This document shows positions 1 to 5,952 of a DNA stretch of 22,979 bases, piece by piece (the first letter of the stretch is position 1; every line of letters starts with the position of its first letter). Both the position numbers and the translations under genes were made by a program. The notes below the pieces were generated by a model. It did no database searches and was not told the DNA's origin. It saw nothing but the letters and a program-made list of their open reading frames with translations. Source of the stretch: a virus; the IMG/VR virus record IMGVR_UViG_3300028027_000249, positions 1 through 22,979 of that record, one strand, 5' to 3'.

Positions 1-538
1 CTAAATTAGTATTATTAACACCACATAAATCATATTGATTTTCATCAAAAGAATTTAATTTATGTTCGAGTGGTAATCTATTATTTATTTCGTGTATTAT
101 TTCTAAATCATTTGAAGTAAATTTTATTTTATCTGAAGAAAACCCACCATCGCCTAATAAACAACCCATAACATATGGGTCTATATTTAAACTAGACGGT
201 TCAAATTCAATTGGTTTAACTATTGGTAGATACCATTTTACATTATTTTTAGTACCATAAGTTAAATCATTCATGATTTCTTTTAACTCTTTAACAACAA
301 ACCCACTATTTCTTTTTTTATGTGTTATTGTTTGTACGGCCCATAAATGTTCATCACAAGATTCAATAACAGTACCATCTGTTAAGGTAATATTATAGAA
401 ATTTTTTTCTGGTTGTGGATAAACACCTAAAATTTTTGTTGGTTTTCCGTTAGAGCCGATAACATAGTCATTCACTTTTAAATCACCATTTTTAACCCAA
501 CCATAAGGTGTTAATACTGGTGTATCGTTAGCCAAAAC
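1..538 (-). mobile_element. Intein (Hint domain plus LAGLIDADG endonuclease motif) in the SNF2 Walker A loop, partial; class 3-like
   Basis: From the codon after Lys179 the reading frame enters a Hint splicing domain. Block A reads VLANDTPVLTPYGW, and block B reads LTDGTVIESCDEHLWAV with the conserved His at intein residue 64. Residue 1 is Val, not the usual Cys/Ser. Trp66, two residues after the block B His, is where class 3 inteins carry the Trp of their W-C-T signature. Class 3 inteins lack a residue-1 nucleophile and use a block F Cys; one is known in an SNF2 protein of Deinococcus radiodurans. Around residues 122-133, YVMGCLLGDGGF resembles the first LAGLIDADG (DOD) motif, so a homing endonuclease is probably embedded. 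Only 179 intein residues are visible; blocks F and G and the C-extein junction are missing. A GK/T junction would give Thr as the +1 nucleophile. Confidence 0.85.
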
Positions 539-1075
539 TTTACCCAATCCCATATCATCAGCTAAAATGCAACCATTTCTAGAAAGCAAAAATTTAATAC
601 CTTCTTCTTGATGTTGGTATAATTTTTTATCTGATTTAGCTAAAACATTATTATATTTGGTAAAATCAACATTAACATCTATTGGTGTAAAATACGGGTC
701 TTCAGTTACTTGTGTTTTTGGTAACCAATACATTTTAGATTCTTGTTGGTTTTTCTTTAATTTACCATAAATGTGAAATGTTTTTTCATTTTCAGCTAGT
801 ATATATTCAATTAAAATTCTTTCTGGTGTAAAAGATAACGATTCACTTCTTTGTAGTTCTTCACCTAAAAATTTAGTGATACCTATAACACGATTAATTT
901 GTTGTGGTTCACTATTATGGTTATCTAATATATATTTTATTTGGTTTTCGGTTAATTTTACCTTATTGTTTTTCAAATACTCGTTTTTGAGTTTTATTAA
1001 ATAAGGATTAGTGCCATCGTATTGTTCTAAACACGATAAAGCAGAATGCCCTTTTAAATCATTTAAATTAATCAA
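1..1075 (-). CDS. SNF2-family DNA helicase/ATPase, 5' part, interrupted by an intein (partial)
   Basis: Translating the minus strand gives an open frame of 358 codons running off the left window edge. Residues about 163-179 read LYQHQEEGIKFLL followed by ILADDMGLGK, the Q-region and motif I (Walker A) typical of SNF2-type superfamily 2 ATPases, which translocate on duplex DNA and in phages act in replication, repair or recombination. The motif should continue with Thr; instead an intein begins directly after Lys179. The first ~160 residues match nothing I recognise. The start is uncertain: an in-frame TAA lies 9 codons upstream of the TTG at 1073-1075 and no ATG occurs before the Met in KMYWLP, so TTG is the best guess (ATT or ATA are alternatives). 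It is transcribed away from the structural genes. The rest of the helicase, including the DEAH-type and C-terminal motifs, lies outside the window. Confidence 0.82.
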   Translation of the reverse strand, partial: MINLNDLKGHSALSCLEQYDGTNPYLIKLKNEYLKNNKVKLTENQIKYILDNHNSEPQQINRVIGITKFLGEELQRSESLSFTPERILIEYILAENEKTFHIYGKLKKNQQESKMYWLPKTQVTEDPYFTPIDVNVDFTKYNNVLAKSDKKLYQHQEEGIKFLLSRNGCILADDMGLGKVLANDTPVLTPYGWVKNGDLKVNDYVIGSNGKPTKILGVYPQPEKNFYNITLTDGTVIESCDEHLWAVQTITHKKRNSGFVVKELKEIMNDLTYGTKNNVKWYLPIVKPIEFEPSSLNIDPYVMGCLLGDGGFSSDKIKFTSNDLEIIHEINNRLPLEHKLNSFDENQYDLCGVNNTNL

Positions 1076-1170
1076 TATAAGTATTTTAAGTCTTAATTAT
1101 TATTATTTTTTAAATATAGTAAAAAATAAAATAAAAATCAATACTTTGTCTAATATTTTAAATAATGCGA

Positions 1171-1178
1171 ATATTTAT
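1171..1178 (+). promoter_or_regulatory. Candidate promoter element ATATTTAT upstream of the endonuclease/structural gene pair
   Basis: ATATTTAT followed by CAATAAA lies 18 bases before the ATG at 1197, in the only non-coding gap between the divergent helicase and structural genes. The same octamer recurs before other transcription units in the window. The sequence shows only the recurrence; a promoter function is inferred. Confidence 0.35.
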
Positions 1179-1196
1179 CAATAAACATTATTTAAG

Positions 1197-1259
1197 ATGG
1201 CTAAATCTGTACCTATAACACGTATAAACAAATTTTTTTCAGCGGAAGACTATAATTTG
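1197..1259 (+). repeat. Upstream copy of the structural-gene start (codons 1-21), fused to the endonuclease
   Basis: Codons 6-21 (1212-1259) encode PITRINKFFSAEDYNL, identical at 15 of 16 residues to codons 8-23 of the next gene (1984-2031). I count 35 of 48 bases identical; the differences are mostly silent apart from Phe/Trp. This is probably the original 5' end of the invaded gene, left upstream of the insertion. The reverse assignment is possible. Confidence 0.85.
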
Positions 1260-1973
1260 TATGGTTATATGGTTGTTTATAAAACAACAAATTTAATAAA
1301 TGGTAAAATATATGTTGGACAAGATTCTAAAAATAATCCAGAATATTTAGGTTCTGGAACTATTATTAAAAGAGCTATAAAAAAATACGGTAAAGAAAAT
1401 TTTAAGAAAGATATACTAGAAATATGCATGACTAAAGATGAATTAGATGATAAAGAGAAATATTGGATTAAAGAACTTAAAACTATTGAAAATGGTTATA
1501 ATATTTCAGGTGGTGGTGATGGATGTTTAGGGTGCAAACAAAGTGAAAAAACTAAAGAAAAAAGGCGATTAAAAAATATTGGTGACAAAAATCCAATGTA
1601 CGGTAAACCTTTACCAAAAGAAACATTAATTAAACGAAGTGAAAAAGTAAAAAAAGAAGCTACATTTAAAGGTAAAAATAACCCTAATTTTAAATATGAT
1701 ATTAATAGGGATGATTTATATAAAAATTTTATAACTGACAACAAAACTATTAAAGAAATTTCAAAAATATATGGTTGTTCGGTTGATGTAATTAGATATA
1801 ACCTTAAAAATTATGAAATACATAAAGAAAAAAGTAATAAATATAATCTAAGTATTGATGATATCAATAAATATTTATCTGATAAAATGAATTTAGTTCA
1901 AATAGGGTTAATTTATGGTTGTTCTAATAAAATAATACACAAATTTATTAAAAAACATAAAAATGGAAAATAA
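1197..1973 (+). CDS. GIY-YIG homing endonuclease with NUMOD3-like and helix-turn-helix DNA-binding modules, N-terminally fused to a host-gene fragment
   Basis: 258 aa. Residues 1-21 are a copy of the next gene's N-terminus. The GIY-YIG nuclease domain follows: YMVVY (24-28), KIYVG (37-41), candidate catalytic Arg59, Glu87 in KEKYWIKEL, and GYNISGGG with Asn102, an arrangement close to I-TevI. Residues about 114-167 hold two NUMOD3-like segments (QSEKTKEKRR and GDKNPMYGK; later FKGKNNPNF). Two related helix-turn-helix modules follow, each built on an IYGCS core, near 183-207 and 232-255. Such enzymes cut an allele lacking the element and are copied in by recombination. The stop overlaps the start of the next gene by 11 bases, allowing coupled translation. 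The ATG at 1197 fits because the matched structural gene also begins there; the nuclease proper starts near residue 22. All catalytic positions appear intact. Confidence 0.9.
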   Translation: MAKSVPITRINKFFSAEDYNLYGYMVVYKTTNLINGKIYVGQDSKNNPEYLGSGTIIKRAIKKYGKENFKKDILEICMTKDELDDKEKYWIKELKTIENGYNISGGGDGCLGCKQSEKTKEKRRLKNIGDKNPMYGKPLPKETLIKRSEKVKKEATFKGKNNPNFKYDINRDDLYKNFITDNKTIKEISKIYGCSVDVIRYNLKNYEIHKEKSNKYNLSIDDINKYLSDKMNLVQIGLIYGCSNKIIHKFIKKHKNGK

Positions 1974-2031
1974 AAAAATTACTCCTATAACTAGAATTAA
2001 TAAATGGTTTAGTGCAGAAGACTATAATCTA
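1963..2031 (+). repeat. Downstream (recoded) copy of the structural-gene start
   Basis: This is the partner of the copy at 1197-1259. It encodes PITRINKWFSAEDYNL with largely different codons (for example AGA for CGT, AGT for TCA, CTA for TTG), preceded by MENKKIT instead of MAKSV. It restores a complete N-terminus to the gene downstream of the endonuclease. Confidence 0.85.
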
Positions 2032-2484
2032 GAAATCGGGTTAGGCCGTGAATCTGTTGAGGGTGATGGTAATTTTACAATAATACTTTATCGTGTTGAT
2101 AGGAATTTAACAGAATCTGATGAAATATACGGTGAAGCTAATAAAGATGGTATTAGGTTTTACCCACCTATTGAGTTAAAAGTTATACCTATTTTAAGTG
2201 AGGCTGAAAATAAAACATATAACCCAAATGGTAGTGTTAGATATTTACAAGACGGTCAATTTAGTTTTGGTATATATGACGCACAATTAACAGAGTTAAA
2301 TACAGAAATAAGTTATGGTGACTATATTGGTTATCCAATAACTGAAAATGAAATAAGATATTTCACTGTTGTTAATGATGGTGTTAAAAATTTTGATAAT
2401 AAACATACCATAATGGGTTATAAAGGTGCTTTTAGAAGTATTACTTGTAGTCCAGTTGATGCGAATGAATTTCGTGGTTATTAA
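1963..2484 (+). CDS. Virion structural protein, possibly a neck (head-tail connector, gp13/gp14-like) protein
   Basis: 173 aa, soluble, no signal peptide or membrane segment. It contains EGDGNFTIILYRVDR near residues 32-46, a GQFSFGIYDAQL segment near 98-109, and a C-terminus with HTIMGYKGAFRSITCSP and EFRGY. I do not recognise a family firmly. Position directly before the tail completion-like gene, and a general resemblance to T4-type neck proteins, suggest a head-tail connector role. Its start overlaps the 3' end of the endonuclease gene, and the N-terminal ~16 residues are shared with it, so the gene has been rebuilt after the insertion. ATG 1963 is chosen because it recreates the same distance from start to the PITRIN motif as in the upstream copy, within two codons. 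A 52-base gap with an ATATTTAT element follows. Confidence 0.55.
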   Translation: MENKKITPITRINKWFSAEDYNLEIGLGRESVEGDGNFTIILYRVDRNLTESDEIYGEANKDGIRFYPPIELKVIPILSEAENKTYNPNGSVRYLQDGQFSFGIYDAQLTELNTEISYGDYIGYPITENEIRYFTVVNDGVKNFDNKHTIMGYKGAFRSITCSPVDANEFRGY

Positions 2485-2486
2485 TA

Positions 2487-2494
2487 ATATTTAT
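2487..2494 (+). promoter_or_regulatory. Candidate promoter element ATATTTAT
   Basis: The octamer begins 3 bases after the stop of the preceding gene and ends 42 bases before the ATG at 2537. This is nearly the spacing seen before the sheath gene (41) and the 15105 gene (40). Promoter function is inferred from recurrence and spacing. Confidence 0.42.
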
Positions 2495-2536
2495 AGATAT
2501 GAAAATCAATAAAAAGTCTAATAAAGTTATATATTA

Positions 2537-3583
2537 ATGGTACCAAAAGGATTTAGAAATAACATAAATATAACTCCAGGAAAAATTGGTCCAGAAAGAA
2601 GGTTAGAAATTCTTGACGGAATAGCTGATAAGGGTACTTTTTTACCTAAAGCTGTTTTGGAAGAGGATATGGACGCTTCTTTTTTAGAATTCACCAAAGA
2701 AAGATTAAAAATTTCGATAAATGGTGAAAAACTTCCAGTTATTTTTCTTTCTATTCAAAGATGGTCAGAATTTAGTAAAACTTGGCAATTTTCTGATAAA
2801 TATAAGGATATTCAAATGCCTTTTATCACTATTGTCAGAAAACCAGATATACAACAAGGTCAAAATCAAGCTGGGTTATGGAATATACCTGGTGATAGAA
2901 CATATACTTATTATAAAGTACCCACATGGGATGGTGTAAGACATGGTGTTGATTTATATAAGGTTCCTCAACCAACATCAGTAGATTTAACTTATGAAAT
3001 TAGATTTTTCACTAACAAAATGAGGGATTTAAATAAGTTTAATAGAATTATACAAAGAGCATTCCAATCAAGACAGTGTTATATTAATGTTAATGGACAT
3101 CCAATGCCGTTACATTTAGAAAGTATTGGCGATGAATCTAATATTGATGATTTTGAAAATAGGAGATTTTATGTTCAAACATTTGAAATGAAATTACTAG
3201 GGTATATTTTAGATTCAGATGATTTTGAAGTAGTACCTACAATAAATAGAGCAGTTGTATTTACTGAATTATTAGAAGAGAAGATTTACAAAGATGTTAT
3301 TTTTGAACCATGTGCTGACGATAAAAAAATAACATTTGCGTTTATTTTTAAACCTAGTTCTGAATTACAATTTAGCTTTAATTCACAATATGATTTAAAT
3401 ATCACGTTATTAACAGGTATTGAAAACATTACAAGAGTGGTGATAAGCGTTAACAGTGTAGGTGTTTTTGATGGTACAATAATTACAACACCGATTATCA
3501 TACATGCTAACGATACTGTAAGTATACGAGTTTATAAAACAATTAATAGTTTGGGTAAGTTTCAATTAATAGGAAATAGGTAA
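2537..3583 (+). CDS. Tail completion / tail sheath stabiliser-like protein (T4 gp15-like)
   Basis: 348 aa. Residues about 140-230 hold the most recognisable stretch: YKVPQPTSVDLTYEIRFFTN, then MRDLNKFNRIIQRAFQSRQC, then VNGHPMPLHLESIGDES, then DFENRRFYVQTFEMKLLGYI. Proteins with this pattern are annotated in T4-like phages as tail sheath stabiliser and completion proteins, which cap the contracted tail at the neck. The last ~100 residues (from about 240) are a separate beta-rich segment with alternating hydrophobic residues (LNITLLTGIENITRVVISV) that could be an added domain. The protein is longer than T4 gp15 (about 270 residues), consistent with that. The fibre-type gene follows after one base. 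The family call rests on remembered similarity and is moderate. Confidence 0.55.
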   Translation: MVPKGFRNNINITPGKIGPERRLEILDGIADKGTFLPKAVLEEDMDASFLEFTKERLKISINGEKLPVIFLSIQRWSEFSKTWQFSDKYKDIQMPFITIVRKPDIQQGQNQAGLWNIPGDRTYTYYKVPTWDGVRHGVDLYKVPQPTSVDLTYEIRFFTNKMRDLNKFNRIIQRAFQSRQCYINVNGHPMPLHLESIGDESNIDDFENRRFYVQTFEMKLLGYILDSDDFEVVPTINRAVVFTELLEEKIYKDVIFEPCADDKKITFAFIFKPSSELQFSFNSQYDLNITLLTGIENITRVVISVNSVGVFDGTIITTPIIIHANDTVSIRVYKTINSLGKFQLIGNR

Positions 3584-3584
3584 T

Positions 3585-3977
3585 ATGAGTAAAGCTTTAG
3601 ATAGTACACGTGTCAATCAAACATTTATTATTGAACCAGCAGCTACTGGTTCAGGGGCTACTAGTGCTTGTACTGCAATATACACAAACGTAATAATTAG
3701 TTGCTCTGGTGATACTGAAATTTTATTATCAAGTGGTGAAACAATATTTAATACAAGTATAGTACCAGTAAATGATGCAACTATTGATATTGGTTACCCA
3801 ATAAAAAGATTTAGAGATATTAACACTGTTAGTGGTACATCTAGTGTTTGGACATCAACAATTAGCGTATCAACCCCATTATTAGGCTTAGGGTTAGATT
3901 CTCAAAGTAATTTAAGACAAATAAACGCTGATAATTCAATAATTCAAGACGATTTATTAAATGGCGGTACTTATTAA
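3585..3977 (+). CDS. Short fibre-type structural protein ending in GGTY
   Basis: 130 aa, Ser/Thr-rich and beta-prone. It contains DATIDIGYPIKRFRDINT (residues about 65-82), a pattern seen in phage tail fibre and spike proteins where it marks a structural repeat, and SGETIFNTSIVP just before it. The C-terminus NADNSIIQDDLLNGGTY closely resembles the end of the next fibre (VRVLAEGDVLDGGTY), suggesting a shared C-terminal assembly or attachment tail. It starts one base after the stop of the tail completion-like gene, so the two are probably co-transcribed and co-translated. No enzymatic motif is visible. It could be a short tail fibre, a collar fibre or a minor tail protein. Confidence 0.55.
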   Translation: MSKALDSTRVNQTFIIEPAATGSGATSACTAIYTNVIISCSGDTEILLSSGETIFNTSIVPVNDATIDIGYPIKRFRDINTVSGTSSVWTSTISVSTPLLGLGLDSQSNLRQINADNSIIQDDLLNGGTY

Positions 3978-4010
3978 TAATATAATTATATAAAAAATAA
4001 AAAATAAAAA

Positions 4011-5675
4011 ATGGCAATTAGAAACACAAGACACATACTAAAAAATAGTGATATCGTTAACAGACCGTTACCATCATCATTATTAAAAGGTGAACCAATC
4101 ATTAATACCGCTGATGGTATTATGTTCTTTTCTGGTGTAACAACATCAACCAGTGGTTGGACACAATCTGGACCAACAACACCAACATTTTTTGAAGTTG
4201 GTTCTAATCTATATGATTTAAAAATTAGAAATCAAATTACAGCGTATAGCGGTATCACAAATTTATCAGGTAAATTTCTTTCTGGTAGCACAAATGGTTT
4301 CGTATTAGCAGATATTTCATCTATAGTTGCTGTAGATACGTATGTAACTGGTTTTACATATAATGACAACAATGTATTAACTATTAAACAAAATAATGGT
4401 CAATCTGATTTAACAGCGTTAATTAATTTAATGTCTGGATTAACTGTTAATGGTACGTTATCAGCAACAACAGCAAATTTTGGTACTGGAAATGTAACAA
4501 CACTTAATGCAACTGGTGGTACTATTACAACATTAAATTCAACAACAATTAATGGTGGTAGTGTTAATGTTAATAATTTAACAGTAACTGGTACAGCTAC
4601 GTATAATCAAACAGCGACTGCTCCAAATGATATTGTAAACTACCAAACATTAACTGCGTTTTCTCAAACAACTGATGTTTATGTAACAGGTAACACATTA
4701 ATATCAGCAAATAATAATACAGCTACACAAAGTGCTCAATTAGAATATCATGGTACACCTGTAGGTGGCCCTTATTTTATTACTACAGAAAATACATTTA
4801 CTACTGGTGGTACATATAATAATTCTACAAAAGCAATTACATTCTATAAAAATATAGGTAGTGGTGGTACATATACAGTTGATTTAAGTACTATAGATAC
4901 TAATGATACATATGTTACTGGTGGTACAATTACAACAGCACCTTCTAATAATAGTATTAATGGTGTTATCGGATTATTATACAATCAAGATGTAGCACCT
5001 GGTACATATTCGTTACCATTTACTGATGTATTCACAACGGGATTCACATACGATTCAGCGAATAATACTTTCAGTCTTAAAGATAATAGTGGAGCAACTA
5101 AAACAGCTCAAATAAGTTCAGTTTCTGGATTAACACTTAATAACTTAACTGCTGGTAGAGTTGTTTATGTTGGTACAGGTGGTTTATTAACTGATGAAGC
5201 TGGGTTTACTTATGATGCTGGTACTAATACATTTAGTGTACCTGCTGATGGTGCTGTTAATGTTGGTACAGGTGGTTTAAATGTTACAGGTGATGCTGTT
5301 ATTGAAGGGTCTTTAAAAGTATTTGGACCAGCTATTTCAGCGTTTACAACAGAATTATATGTTGAAGACAAAAATATCACGCTTAACTATAACCCTACAG
5401 GTAATACAACAGCTACTTCTGTTGGTGCTGGATGGTCTATTCAAGATGGTTCTGGTATAGCAAATACAGCTACCACTTTAAATATAGGTATATCATACGC
5501 TAACGGTAATTTAACTCCTAATACTGAATACACTTCATCTACAGGTAATGCTAATAGAAATTTATACACACAATTAGGCGATATCATTATTAGAAATACT
5601 AATTATAGTGATAGTGCACCAGATGGTGTAAGGGTATTGGCAGAAGGAGATGTTTTAGATGGAGGTACTTATTAA
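4011..5675 (+). CDS. Tail fibre protein (554 aa)
   Basis: The N-terminal ~42 residues (RNTRHILKNSDIVNRPLP, then LLKGEPIINTADGIMFFSG) match the N-terminus of the giant fibre at 5953, a likely virion-attachment module. The middle is a beta-rich shaft with low-complexity Thr/Gly/Asn repeats, including TDVYVTGNT and TGGTY units like those of the giant fibre. The last ~110 residues (LYVEDKNITLNYNPTGNT, GAGWSIQDGSG, TQLGDIIIRNT, then AEGDVLDGGTY) follow a tail-fibre C-terminal pattern found in several T4-like phages. No intramolecular chaperone or protease motif is visible. The start follows a run of A-rich sequence (AAAAATAAAAAATG context) without a Shine-Dalgarno. A hairpin terminator follows at 5732-5757, so the 2537-5675 genes probably end as one unit. 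Confidence 0.75.
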   Translation: MAIRNTRHILKNSDIVNRPLPSSLLKGEPIINTADGIMFFSGVTTSTSGWTQSGPTTPTFFEVGSNLYDLKIRNQITAYSGITNLSGKFLSGSTNGFVLADISSIVAVDTYVTGFTYNDNNVLTIKQNNGQSDLTALINLMSGLTVNGTLSATTANFGTGNVTTLNATGGTITTLNSTTINGGSVNVNNLTVTGTATYNQTATAPNDIVNYQTLTAFSQTTDVYVTGNTLISANNNTATQSAQLEYHGTPVGGPYFITTENTFTTGGTYNNSTKAITFYKNIGSGGTYTVDLSTIDTNDTYVTGGTITTAPSNNSINGVIGLLYNQDVAPGTYSLPFTDVFTTGFTYDSANNTFSLKDNSGATKTAQISSVSGLTLNNLTAGRVVYVGTGGLLTDEAGFTYDAGTNTFSVPADGAVNVGTGGLNVTGDAVIEGSLKVFGPAISAFTTELYVEDKNITLNYNPTGNTTATSVGAGWSIQDGSGIANTATTLNIGISYANGNLTPNTEYTSSTGNANRNLYTQLGDIIIRNTNYSDSAPDGVRVLAEGDVLDGGTY

Positions 5676-5731
5676 CAGGTTAATTATCAAATAGTTATAA
5701 AGTAAATTAACTTTATTTTATTATATTTATT

Positions 5732-5757
5732 AAAGGATGGTTTTACCATCCTTTTTT
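5732..5757 (+). terminator. Rho-independent terminator after the 554-aa fibre gene
   Basis: AAAGGATGG (5732-5740) pairs with CCATCCTTT (5746-5754) around a 5-base loop, followed by a T run to 5757. It lies 56 bases after the fibre stop and closes the upstream transcription unit. Confidence 0.85.
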
Positions 5758-5952
5758 AATTTCACAAATTTTATATTAAAAGTTTAGGTTAGTAAAAAAA
5801 TATGAGCTAATAGCTTATATATTAAAGATTTACTTTAAAAATATCACAATTATAATATACACAATTTACGGATTATACATATTTATTTTATAGTGGTTAT
5901 ATAACCCAAAATTATAACTCTTTATAGAGATTTTTAAGACATACCATCATAT
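5758..5952 (+). promoter_or_regulatory. Long AT-rich leader of the giant fibre gene with ATATTTAT element and 12-bp palindrome
   Basis: This 195-base stretch has no credible gene. It holds ATATTTAT at 5879-5886, a perfect 12-base palindrome GGTTATATAACC at 5895-5906, and a weak CTCT/AGAG hairpin at 5918-5929. It follows a terminator and precedes the largest gene, so it must carry that gene's promoter and a leader of up to ~70 bases. The palindrome could be an operator or chance; the function is inferred. Confidence 0.4.

Noticed and set aside
1105-1120. Promoter of the helicase gene on the minus strand
   Set aside because: The near match ATATTTAA has one mismatch to the recurrent octamer in a nearly all-A/T stretch, so it was too weak to list.
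1260-1962. Group I intron or intein carrying the GIY-YIG gene
   Set aside because: The flanking exon-like sequences are duplicated rather than split, the endonuclease frame overlaps the next gene's start, and no Hint blocks are seen. A plain in-frame insertion with a rebuilt 5' end explains it.
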